Below are positions 9,345 to 20,162 of a DNA stretch of 64,000 nucleotides, piece by piece (positions within the stretch are counted from its first letter, which is position 1; each line of letters starts with the position of its first letter). This DNA is from Azolla caroliniana. Taxonomy: Eukaryota > Polypodiophyta. A program made the translations under genes and the position numbers. The stretch covers positions 7,626,001-7,690,000 of the forward strand of contig JBHGNT010000017.1 in assembly GCA_043228905.1 (NCBI GenBank), given 5' to 3'. The notes under the pieces were generated by a model that searched no databases, was not told where the DNA came from, and was given only the letters and a program-made list of their open reading frames with translations.

Positions 9345-12033
9345 TCATGACATTATCCCCCCTTTTCGACGACGAGTTCCACGAGTCGGAAGACAAGATT
9401 TCGGACTTGGCTTATGAGGATATTTGTTGTGAAATGTAGCAACCATTTCGGAGGCATTAGCAAGATTCTCAAGAGGTTCCCATGTTTGATCATTAGGTGT
9501 ATAACCTAACCAATCAACCAAATAATACAGTTTGTTGCGAACGATCTTGGAGTCGAGAATGGCAGCAACTTCATATTCGGAGCCATCCGAAATTTCGATT
9601 GGAGGTGGGGGAGATGTAAGACGGCCTGGAATAGAGCTAGTTGTGTACGGCTCCAAAAGTGAAACATGGAAGACCGGGTGAAGATGCATATGAGGGGGAA
9701 GATCAAGGCGAAATGCCACATCATTGATCTTACCAGATATCACATATGGGCCAAAATGTTGATAATCCAATTTGCAGCAAGGTCGGGTTGTTTTAATGCG
9801 ACCTTGTAAAAGCCATACTCGATCCCCCACTTGAAACGTAGTCGATGAATCACGTTGATGACGGTCGACGACCTTCTTTTGAGTGTTTTGAGCATCACAT
9901 AAATGGTGCAAAAGGATATCTTGAACTTCTTGGAGTCGGGTGAGCCGATCTTCAGCAACCGGGTTTGTCGGGAGTTCGGGATGTTCAAGCATAGTCCAAC
10001 GAGGATGGTACCCAATGTTTGCAAAAAATGGGGAATATCCAGTAGAAGAATGTTCTGAGTTGTTGTAAGAAAATTCCGCTGGAAATGTAATAGATTAACC
10101 CAATCATCTTGTTGATAGTTGACAAAACAACGAAGATATTGTTCTACTGTTTGGTTGGTGTGCTCACTCTGTCCGTTAGTTTTTGGATGGTAGCCAGAAG
10201 AGAGTTTGCAAGAAGTATGTAAGAGTTTGAACATGTGCCGCCAAAATTTTGAGATGAACTGGGGACCCCGATCACTAATAATATCATCAGGAAGACCATG
10301 ATGCCGAAACACCTCTCGCATGAGTAACTCGGCTATCTCTTGGCTCGTAATGGCCTTTGCGCAGGGAAGAAAATGTGCTATCTTGGTAAAACGATCTACT
10401 ACCGTGAGAATAGAATCAAAACCCATGGAAGGTGGTAGATCCGTAATGAAGTCCAATGAAATAGATTTCCATTGACTCTCAGGAATAGGCATTGGCTGTA
10501 ATAAGCCATATGGATGATGTCGAGGTTTTTTGGATCGGCAACATTTATCACAACTACGAACATAATCCGTAACAAAATGGCGAAGTCGTGGCCACCAATA
10601 CCTTCGAGAAATTAACGCCAAAGTCTTGTGGATGCCAAAATGTCCAGCCATTGGTGTATCATGACATTGTTGCAAGACTTGGAGTCGAGAAGGACCATCG
10701 GGCACATATAAGAGATTTTGTCGAAAAAGTAAACCATCATGCCAATTGAACTGGTTGTAGTCTTGACGAGGATTTTGAGATTGTGAACAAGAAGCACGAT
10801 CTGGGATAATATGGCTCAGAATATCTTGGGCGAATTCATTAGTCTCAATATGCTCCCGAATGGAGTCTAGAAGACTTGAATCCTCGGGTGTGTCTATAGC
10901 ATGAAAAGCCATTAGTCGTAGACGGTCAAGACCCAAGAGGATTTGCTTCTGACTTTCAAATGCGGCCTCTCCTGGTTGAAGTTCCATATATGAATGCCGA
11001 GATAAGGCATCTGCTTTGCCTTGTTGCGTCCCAGGGCGATATAGAATTACGAAATCAAAACGAGTTAAAAATTGCGCCCAACGAGCTTGTCGACGACTCA
11101 ATACTCGAGCACTTTGGAAGTACGTTAGGGTGCAGTTGGTCATCATTGCTAATCTGGGATAATACGCTTCCTAGTGCGAAGTCAGATGCATCAGCTTCCA
11201 GTATAAAGCGCTTCAATGGATCAACATGCATCAAAATTGGTGCGGATGTAAATGCTTGCTTTAATCCTTCAAATGCAGAGTTTGCATTTATACTCCACAC
11301 AAATGGTTGATTCTTCTGTGTCAGTTGAGTGAGGGGCAATACGATCTTTGAATAATCTTTGATGAACTTGCGATAAAAGTTTGGGAACCCTAAAAAACAT
11401 TGTACATCTCGCACAGACTGTGGTGTTTGCCAATCCAAAACTGTTTGAACCTTTGCTGGATCCATAGAGATGCCATGTGAAGAGACTATGTACCCCAAAA
11501 ATTCCACTTGACGCTGGTCAAAGCTGCACTTCTCCAATTTTGCATAGAGACCATATTCACGCAACCGTTGCAAAGCTTGTCGAACGTGTATATCATGATC
11601 CTCTTGAGTTTTTGAGTAGATCAAGATATCATCTAGGTAAATTATGACGAAAATATCGAGGAAATCTCGAAAAATGTCATTCGCCATATGTTGGAAAACT
11701 GCTGGTGCATTCGTGAGACTAAATGGCATCACTGTATACTCAAAATGGCCATAGCGAGTACGAAAAGCAGTCTTCCATTCATCCCCAGGACGAATTCGAA
11801 CAAGATTGTAAGCACCTCGAAGATCTAACTTTGTGAAATACTTAGCTCCATTGAGGCGTTCTAGAAGGCTCGAAATCAATGGTAGAGCATATCGGTTTCG
11901 AATAGTTACTTTATTCAATCCTCGATAATCCACGACCAGACAAAGCGAACCATCTTTCTTCTTAACGAAAAATATGGGTGCGCCGGTAGGAGATCTTGAA
12001 TGCTGGATAAACCCATTCGCCAAGTTCTCATCA
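9345..12033 (-). pseudogene. GypD pol, 3' part: RT, RNase H, integrase, chromodomain (broken)
   Basis: RT is open from the CopE insertion point leftwards (VVDYRGLNKVTIRNRY, IIYLDDILIYSK). Near 11130 a deletion of very roughly 150 bp relative to GypA removes the core of RNase H and shifts the frame. The integrase (SLDFITDLP, SDRGPQFIS) runs to about 10085, where a second frameshift occurs. The C-terminus (9345-9992) carries a chromodomain (YYLVDWLGYTP). The stop codon lies in the LTR, as in GypA. At least two frame breaks plus the CopE insertion make it non-functional. Confidence 0.9.
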
Positions 12034-12038
12034 ATACA

Positions 12039-12320
12039 TGACGGGAACTTGTCGTTCCTTATGTCCAACGCTCGGCCACAACCGAGATTCTTTTCATACA
12101 CAGAAAACAGGAAATAGAACACGACACAAAGAAGAGAAATAAGAGAAATGGTACACAGGAGGTTAACGTGGAAAACCCCAAACTAGGGGAAAAACCATGG
12201 CAGCCCACAGGCTGCAAACTGTCACTATGTATGAATGTACAAAACAGTGAGTACACGGAGGCAACGACCTCGGACTCACGATCTTCGCCACAGGTGGCGG
12301 TTACAACAGAGGCAACGACC

Positions 12321-12360
<40 letters not shown>

Positions 12361-12816
12361 CAATTACGCGCTCTCTCTTCTTCTTGCACCAACAAGGAAA
12401 AATTACAACTAAAACATATTAGTTTGCCCTAAGTCATATTTATACTAATATGACTTTTCGGCTATTTACAAATATAGCCACAATGGGCTCTTAGAAACAT
12501 ATTTACGAATATGTCTCTTCCTCCGGTTCATACCGGGCCTGCACCATCCGGCTCTCCGTAGCCGGGTACTCCTCATCCGGTTCATACCGGGCCTGCACCA
12601 TCCGGCTCTCCGTAGCCGGGTACTCCTCATCCGGTTCATACCGGGCCTGCACCATCCGGCTCTCCGTAGCCGAGTACTCCTCATCCGGTTCATACTGGGC
12701 CTGTATCATCCGTCTCTCCGTAGCCGGGTACTCCTCATACCGTTTCGGCCTCGGCCGAGTCTGTTCGTCGGCACTGTTCTTCTCCCTTCCCATCTGGAGG
12801 GACCTGTCTCCCAACA
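12039..12816 (-). repeat. CopE 3' LTR with CCGG minisatellite
   Basis: TGACGGG to CCCAACA on the plus strand. It contains a CT tract (about 12325-12357), hairpin-prone AT palindromes (about 12420-12515) and 3-4 copies of a 54-bp tandem repeat rich in CCGG palindromes (about 12530-12740). It is about 120 bp longer than its partner LTR, which has fewer repeat units and a shorter CT tract. Confidence 0.9.
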
Positions 12817-12826
12817 AACTCCCCCT

Positions 12827-14753
12827 TCACTCCGGCATGGGGTGTCTTACTAGTCCGATTCTCTTCCGGCATGCATCTAGCTTGTCGGGTGTCGGCACTT
12901 TGGTCAGCATATCTGACCCGTTCTCGGCCGTGTGGATCTTTGTCAGTGCGAACTCCTGGTCATCTACTCTTTCCCGGATCCAGTGATACCTCCGCTGGAT
13001 ATGCTTCGTCCGGGAATGGTAGGCCGCATTCTTAGCAAGGTGGATGGCACTTTGACTGTCGCAATAGAGTCGGTATTCCTCTTGCCGTATACCGAGCTCA
13101 TCGATGAAGTCCTTCATCCATAAGATTTCCTTGCCGGCTTCCACAGCTGCCATGTACTCCGCCTCCGTGGTTGACAATGCAACCGTCTTCTGCAGCCTCG
13201 ACTGCCACGAAACAGCTCCCCCTGCATATGTCATCACATACCCAGATGTAGACCGGCTGTTATCCACATCAGCCGACATGTCCGAATCGGTGAAACCGTC
13301 CAGTTGAGGTTTTCCGGAGCCGAATCGGAGACACATATTTGAAGTGCCCTTCAAATACCGGAGTATCCACTTGACCGCGTTCCAGTGCTCCTTGCCGGGA
13401 TTGCTCATAAACCGGCTCACTACTCCGACTGCGTATCCAATGTCTGGTCGAGTACAAACCATTGCGTACATCAAGCTCCCGACGGCAGAGGCATATGGAA
13501 TCTTCATCATATCCGCCTTCTCTGCTTTCGTCTTCGGGCTTTGCTTGCCGGATAGCCTGCAGTTTGCCGGAAGTGTCGATCCGACCGGTTTCGCTTCTGA
13601 CATGTTGAATCGGTGAAGCACCTTTGTCACATACTTCTCCTGTGACAGCCATAGTTGCTTCTTTAACCGGTCCCGAATGATGTGCATCCCCAACATCTGT
13701 CTTGCCGGACCCAAGTCTTTCATTGAGAAGGTCCGGTTGAGAGCCTTCTTCAGCATCCGTATTTTGACTTGGTCACGTCCGACGATCAACATGTCATCCA
13801 CGTATAGGAGGAGTATTAGGAAGTCCCCTCCTTCGAACTTCTTCACAAACACGCAGTGATCGGCCTACGTCTTGTGGTACCCTTGATCGGTCATGAAGGA
13901 GTCGAACTTCCGGTACCATTGCCGGGGAGCCTGCTTCAGTCCGTACAGGCTCTTCTTCAACCGGCATACCAGGTGCTCCTTCCCTTTCTCCACAAATCCT
14001 TCCAGTTGCTGCATGTAGATCTCCTCTTCGAGGTCGCCGTGAAGGAATGCCGTCTTCACGTCCAGTTGCTCTACCTCGAGGTCCATGCTTGCTGCTATAC
14101 TCAGCACCGTCCGGATGGAGGTCATCTTTACTACTGGGGCAAATATCTCATCGAAGTCCATGCCCTTCTTTTGCTGGAACCCCTTCACCACGATCCTGGC
14201 TTTGTATCTCGGGGGGTTGCCGGCATCTCCCGGTTTCAACTTGTACACCCACTTGTTTCGGAGTGCCCGCTTTCCTTTCGGCAACTCCACCAATTCGTAT
14301 GTATGGTTCTTATGCAGGGAATCCATCTCGTCCTGCATGGCACTTAACCATCTTCGGCTGTGGGTGTCTTCCTTCACTTCTTCGAAGCTTTCCATCAGTC
14401 AGTAGAACATGCTCTGCATCCGGAAATCTCCGGGGGGCCCTTCTTTCTCTAAGAGGATATCTACGTCTTCAGGCTTCGGTAACCGGCTCCTCCATTTGCT
14501 CTTCATCCGAATCCGAATCGGGGTCTTGGCCGGTTCCGGTCTCAGCTTCCTCTACTTCTTCTTCTGCCGGTTCGGTATCCTCACCGTAACCGGTTGGTTC
14601 CTCGAGTGCTAACCGGTCTCTTGCTGGTTGGGTCTGCTCATCGTAGAGTCTATCCTTACCGGTCGACTCAGAGTTCATTATCTTCTTCTCCGACTCCCAG
14701 TCGGCGAGTGTCTTGTCCTCCATGAAGATAATATCTCGACTCCGGAATACCTT
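12827..14753 (-). pseudogene. CopE pol, 3' part: RT and RNase H
   Basis: Copia RT/RNase H read leftwards: the linker after integrase (14469-14753, beginning FRSRDIIFMED), RT N-half (13865-14395, with DVKTAFLHGDLEEEIYMQ) and RT C-half plus RNase H (12827-13852, YVDDMLIV, DSDMSADVD, LSTTEAEYMAA). There is a frame break near 14400-14470. A TAG replaces a glutamine codon near 13865, where CopJ keeps the sense codon. CopF splits it from its 5' half. Confidence 0.9.
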
Positions 14754-14758
14754 CTTTT

Positions 14759-15411
14759 TGTTGGGATTGCGGTCCCTCCGGATGGGATGTCCGGAGATGA
14801 ATGACGGCAAGCCCGGAGACCGTTACGGAGCCGGATGATGAAGAGTACCCGGCTACGGAGCCGGATGATGAAGAGTACCCGGCTACGGAGCCGGATGATG
14901 AAGACCCCGGCTACGGAGCCGGATGATGTATGTACCCGGAGCGAGATCCGGATGCGGGGACATATTTGTGAATATGTTTGCCAAGGGCCCCTTGAGGCTA
15001 TATTTGTAAATAGCCCGAAAGTCATATGCGTATAAATATGACTTAGGGCAAACAGTTTTACTGTTGTTGCTCATTTTCTGTTTTTCCACTTAGAGGGAGC
15101 GAAGTGAGAGCAGCCGAGAGAGAGAGAGAGAGAGAGAGAAACGAAGAGGTCGACGCCTCTGTGTAATACCGCCGCCTGTGGCGAGGACAGCGAGCTCAAG
15201 GTCGTCGCCTTGCAGCTCGCCATTGTATGTTCCAGTGTATAGTGGTAGTTGGAGTCGTGCACTCCCGTGGTTTTTCCCGTTTAGGGTTTTCCACGTTATA
15301 CCCTGTGTATTCATCTCTCTGTGTCTTTGTTTTTATTTTTCTGCTGCATTGATCCGTGTTGTCTCGGTTGTGGCCGAGAGGCGAAAGATTTGATAGCGTC
15401 AATTCTTTACA
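14759..15411 (+). repeat. CopF 5' LTR
   Basis: It begins TGTTGGGATTGCGG and ends CTTTACA. Inside are about three units of a 30-bp CCGG-rich repeat (about 14828-14930), three successive hairpin-like palindromes (14960-14977, 14996-15015, 15019-15044), the last spanning the probable TATA box (15031-15037), and a GA tract (about 15117-15140). The partner 19505-20157 matches it. Confidence 0.95.
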
Positions 15412-15414
15412 AAG

Positions 15415-15427
15415 TGGTATCAGAGCG
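15415..15427 (+). other. CopF primer binding site
   Basis: TGGTATCAGAGCG lies three bases after the 5' LTR. It is complementary to the 3' end of plant initiator methionine tRNA, the usual copia primer. Confidence 0.9.
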
Positions 15428-15442
15428 ACGATAACATAGAAG

Positions 15443-18400
15443 ATGGAAGGCGGCGGTAGCGGGCAGCCGGGAATGATGGTGCTGAATGCGCAGAATTACG
15501 CCGACTGGAAGATCAAGATGGAGGATCTTCTGATTGTTCGGGACCTGTACGAACCGATTGACAGGTCGGAAATACCGAAGGGAGTACTTGAGTCGGAGTG
15601 GAAGCTCCTGAACCGGAAAGCAGTAGCGACGATCCGGCAATATGTCGATGTAAGTGTCCTGCAACATGTGGCGAACGATACGAACGCCTATGAGATGTGG
15701 AAGAAGCTGTCGGGCCTCTATGAGAGGAAGAATGCGTTGAACCGGACCTCCCTGATGAGAAAGATAGTGAACCTCAAGTACCGGGACGGCGAGAGTATGG
15801 TGGAACACGTAAGCACGTTCATGGGATTCGTGAACCAGCTTGCGGCGATCAAGTTCCCGTTGGAGGATGCAATGCAAGCCATCATCCTGATGTGTACATT
15901 GCCGGACAGCTGGGAGAATTTGGTGGTGACTCTCAGCACCTCCTGCACGGAAGACAACTTGTCCCTACAAACGGTAAAGACAAGTATTCTAAATGAAGAA
16001 GCGCGTCGGAGAGATAAAGAACCGGCCTCCGACTCGAAGGCGCTGCTTACCGAATCGGAACGGGGAAGACACTGGAACCGGAGTCCGCAAAGACGGGAGA
16101 AGTCGGGGACCCGGTCGCAGTCAAGAGGAAGACCCATTTGCTTCCACTGTGGGAAGCCGGGGCACTTCCGGAAGAATTGTCGGCATTACCGAAAGGACAA
16201 CGGAGCCGACGACGCCGATTCGAAGAAGTCACCGGAGAGAAACGGTGCATACCGGGGAGCCACGGACCGGAGAGGTCCGGATCGGCGAGGGCAGGACCGG
16301 AAAGGAACGACGGCACTCGCGGCAAGTGAAGAAGAGATAATGCTCATTACCGAAGAGAGGGAGCTGAACCTTGCCGGCGTAGAGATGACCTGGGTGGTCG
16401 ATTCCGGAGCGTCGTTCCACCTGACCCCGGAGAAGAAATACTTCTCATCCTACACAGCCGGTGAACATGGCTGTGTCCGGATGGGAAATGAAGGCACATG
16501 CCGGATTGCCGGCATAGGAGACGTGTGGCTGATGACATCAACCGGATGCAAGATGCTGCTGAAGGATGTGCGACACGTTCCGGAGGTCCGATTGAACCTG
16601 ATCTCGGCCGGGAGGCTAGATGATGAAGGCTACACGGGTAGCATCCGGAACGGTGTCATGAAGTTCAGCAAGGGGAGCCTGATAGTGGCTCGGGCCCGGA
16701 AGGTCAACACACTGTACCTGATGAATTCCCGGCTATGTCCGGAGGAGCTGAACGTGGCAGCCGACACTGCCGGTGAGCTGTGGCACAAGAGACTGTGCCA
16801 CATGAGTGAGAAGGGGATGAAGAGGCTTGTAGAAGACAACCTCATTCCAGTGAAGCATGTGCACCTGGAGAAGTGCACCGATTGCCTGGCCGGTAAGCAG
16901 AACCGAACCTCCTTCCACTCAAGGCCACCGACGAGACGTAGCGCACCCTTGGAGCTGGTGCACACTGATGTGTGTCAGGTAGAAACGAAGTCACATGGCG
17001 GAGCCCAGTACTTCGTGACATTCATTGATGATCACAGCCGGAAGCTGTGGACGGCACCGTTGAAGACAAAGGACCAAGTGTTGTCCGTCTTCAGAGAACT
17101 CCACGCGAGAGTGGAAAGAGAATCCGGCAAGAAGCTGAAAGCGATACGAGCGGATAACGGAGGGGAATACCGGGGGCAGTTCCAGGAGTACTGTCGCTCG
17201 AAGGGAATCCGGCTCGAGTTTACTGTGCCGAAGACGCCGGAACTGAACGGGCTGGCCGAGAGGATGAACCGGACCATAATGGAGAGGGTCCGGAGTATGC
17301 TAGCGCATGCGAAACTACCCAAGGGATTTTGGGCTGAGGCAATGTCGACGGCGACGTATGTGATAAATAGATCACCCTCAGTACCTTTGGACGGAGACAC
17401 GCCGCAGAAAGTGTGGACCGGTAAGGAAGTGTCCTACCGGCATCTGAAGGTGTTCGGGTGTCTCACATACGTGCATGTGGCAAAGGACCGGAGAGGAAAG
17501 TTAGATCCAAAGACCCGGCCATGCATATTCCTCGGTTACGGCGACGACGAGTTCGGCTACCGAGTATGGGACCCGGTCGACAAGAAGATATTCAGGAGTC
17601 GAGATATCATTTTCATGGAGGACAAGACGCTCGCCGACTGGGAGTCGGAGAAGAAGATGAAGAGCTCCAAGTCGACCGGTGAGGATAAACTCTACGAGGA
17701 GCAGTCCCGACCGGCAAGGGACCGGTTAACACTCGAAGACCCGGCCGAAGACGGTGAAGAAACAGAACCGGCTGAAGAAGATGAAAATGATACCGGAACC
17801 GGCCCCGATCCCGAAATGGATTCGGATGAAGAAGAAGAATCGGAAGAACCGGTTACCGAAGCTCCCGAACGGAGATATCCTCTAAGAGAGAGAAGGGCCC
17901 CCCGGAGATTTCCGGAACCAGAGCACGTGCTGCTAACCGACGAGGGGGAACCGGAGAGCTTTGAAGAAGCAAAGCACGACACCCAGAGCCGCAGGTGGTT
18001 AAGTGCCATGCAGGACGAGATGGATTCCCTGCATGAGAACCACACATATGAACTTGTGGAGTTGCCGAAAGGAAAGCGGGCACTTCGAAACAAGTGGGTG
18101 TTCAAGCTGAAACCGGGAGATGCCGGAAACCCCCCGAGATACAAAGCCCGGATCGTGGTGAAGGGGTTTCAGCAGAAGAAGGGCGTCGACTTCGACGAGA
18201 TATTTGCCCCGGTAGTGAAGATGACCTCCATCCGGACGGTGCTGAGCATAGCGGCAAGCATGGACCTCGAGGTAGAACAGATGGACGTGAAGACGGCATT
18301 CCTTCACGGTGACCTCGAAGAAGAGATCTACATGCAGCAACCGGAAGGATTCGAGAAGAAAGGGAAGGAGCACCTGGTATGCCGGTTGAAGAAGAGCCTT

Positions 18401-19494
18401 TACGGACTGAAGCAGGCTCCCCGGCAATGGTACCGGAAGTTCGACTCCTTCATGACCGACGAAGGGTACCTCAAAACGCAGTCTGACCACTGCGTGTTTG
18501 TGAAGAAGTTCGAAGGAGGAGACTTTCTAATACTCCTCCTGTACGTGGACGACATGTTGATCGTCGGACGGGACCAGGTAAAGATACGGATGCTGAAGAA
18601 GGCTCTTCACCGAACCTTCTCAATGAAGGACCTGGGTCCGGCGAGGCAAATACTAGGGATGCACATCATCCGGGACCGGAAGAAGAAGCAGTTGTGGCTG
18701 TCACAGGAGAGTTCAACATGTCGGAAGCAAGACCGGTCGGATCGACCCTCCCGGCAAACTGCAAGCTGTCCAGCAAGCAATGTCCCAAGACAAAAGCTGA
18801 AAAGGAGGATATGATGAAAGTACCGTATGCCTCAGCCGTCGGGAGCTTGATGTACGCCATGGTGTGTACGAGACCGGATATAGGATATGCAGTCGGAGTG
18901 GTGAGCCGGTACATGAGCAATCCCGGCAAAGAGCATTGGAACGCGGTCAAGTGGATACTCCGATACCTGAAGGGCACAGCGAATGTGTGCCTCCGATTCG
19001 GCTCCGGTAAGCCCGAACTCGACGGCTTCACCGATTCGGATATGTCGGCTGATGCAGATACCAGCCGGTCCACATCAGGGTATGTGATGACGTATGCAGG
19101 GGGAGCCGTTTCGTGGCAGTCGAGGCTGCAGAAGACGGTTGCGTTGTCAACCACGGAGGCGGAGTACATGGCAGCTGTTGAAGCCGGCAAGGAAGTAATA
19201 TGGATGAAGGACTTCATTAGAGAGCTCGGTATCCGGCAGGAGGAGTACCGACTCTACTGCGACAGTCAGAGTGCAATCCACCTTGCGAAGAACGCGGCCT
19301 ATCACTCCCGGACGAAGCACATCCAGCGAAGATATCACTGGATCCGGGAAAGGATAGAAGACAAGGAGTTCGTGCTGACGAAGGTCCACACGGACGAGAA
19401 CGGGTCGGATATGCTGACCAAGGTGCTCACACCCGACAAGCTGGAAGCATGCCGGAAGAGGATCGGATTGGAGAGACATCCCATGCCGAAGTGA
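15443..19494 (+). pseudogene. CopF gag-pol, frameshifted by a 25-bp deletion
   Basis: ATG at 15443 opens an uninterrupted frame to 18814. Domains by residue: gag (1 to about 225), CCHC knuckle CFHCGKPGHFRKNC (about 232-246), protease VVDSGASFH (about 316), GAG-pre-integrase LWHKRLCHM (about 447), integrase (about 505-660, RADNGGEYRG and NGLAERMNR), RT (DVKTAFLHGDLEEEI, YVDDMLIV about 1034). Relative to CopJ, 25 bp are missing at the 18710/18711 junction, between RT and RNase H. The frame shifts there, and RNase H (about 18700-19494, LSTTEAEYMAA) continues in another frame. Apart from this one lesion the element looks intact. Confidence 0.93.
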
Positions 19495-19504
19495 AGGGGG
19501 AGTT

Positions 19505-20157
19505 TGTTGGGATTGCGGTCCCTCCGGATGGGATGTCCGGAGATGAATGACGGCAAGCCCGGAGACCGTTACGGAGCCGGATGATGAAGAGTACCCGGCT
19601 ACGGAGCCGGATGATGAAGAGTACCCGGCTACGGAGCCGGATGATGAAGACCCCGGCTACGGAGCCGGATGATGTATGTACCCGGAGCGAGATCCGGATG
19701 CGGGGACATATTTGTGAATATGTTTGCCAAGGGCCCCTTGAGGCTATATTTGTAAATAGCCCGAAAGTCATATGCGTATAAATATGACTTAGGGCAAACA
19801 GTTTTACTGTTGTTGCTCATTTTCTGTTTTTCCACTTAGAGGGAGCGAAGTGAGAGCAGCCGAGAGAGAGAGAGAGAGAGAGAGAAACGAAGAGGTCGAC
19901 GCCTCTGTGTAATACCGCCGCCTGTGGCGAGGACAGCGAGCTCAAGGTCGTCGCCTTGCAGCTCGCCATTGTATGTTCCAGTGTATAGTGGTAGTTGGAG
20001 TCGTGCACTCCCGTGGTTTTTCCCGTTTAGGGTTTTCCACGTTATACCCTGTGTATTCATCTCTCTGTGTCTTTGTTTTTATTTTTCTGCTGCATTGATC
20101 CGTGTTGTCTCGGTTGTGGCCGAGAGGCGAAAGATTTGATAGCGTCAATTCTTTACA
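19505..20157 (+). repeat. CopF 3' LTR
   Basis: Same length and, by eye, same sequence as 14759-15411. It is preceded by the polypurine tract at about 19493-19504 and followed by the TSD CTTTT. Confidence 0.95.
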
Positions 20158-20162
20158 CTTTT

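Larger units (their letters stand above)
8914..9352 (-). repeat. GypD 3' LTR
   Basis: On the plus strand it runs from TGTCGTGAC to CATGACA, next to a polypurine tract (plus strand TTATCCCCCC). In sense order (minus) it holds the antisense tRNA-like block, two heat-shock-element arrays, a TATA box (plus-strand CCTATTTATAGG, 9106-9117) and a CT tract. Confidence 0.92.
14759..20157 (+). mobile_element. CopF: young Ty1/copia element nested in CopE
   Basis: Both LTRs are 653 bp (14759-15411 and 19505-20157) and look identical by eye. The TSD is CTTTT (14754-14758, 20158-20162). The primer site TGGTATCAGAGC starts at 15415 and a polypurine tract (GAAGGGGGAG) precedes the 3' LTR. Identical LTRs imply the most recent retro-insertion in the window, yet its pol carries a deletion. 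Confidence 0.95.

Noticed and set aside
10960-11310. Plus-strand open frame of 116 codons
   Set aside because: It is antisense to the GypD RT/RNase H region, has no domain, and codon structure follows the minus-strand gene.
12466-12817. Repetitive open frames (MNRMRSTRLRRAGWCRPG, ARYEPDEEYPATESRMV)
   Set aside because: They translate the 54-bp LTR minisatellite of CopE; unit length divisible by three keeps them open by chance.
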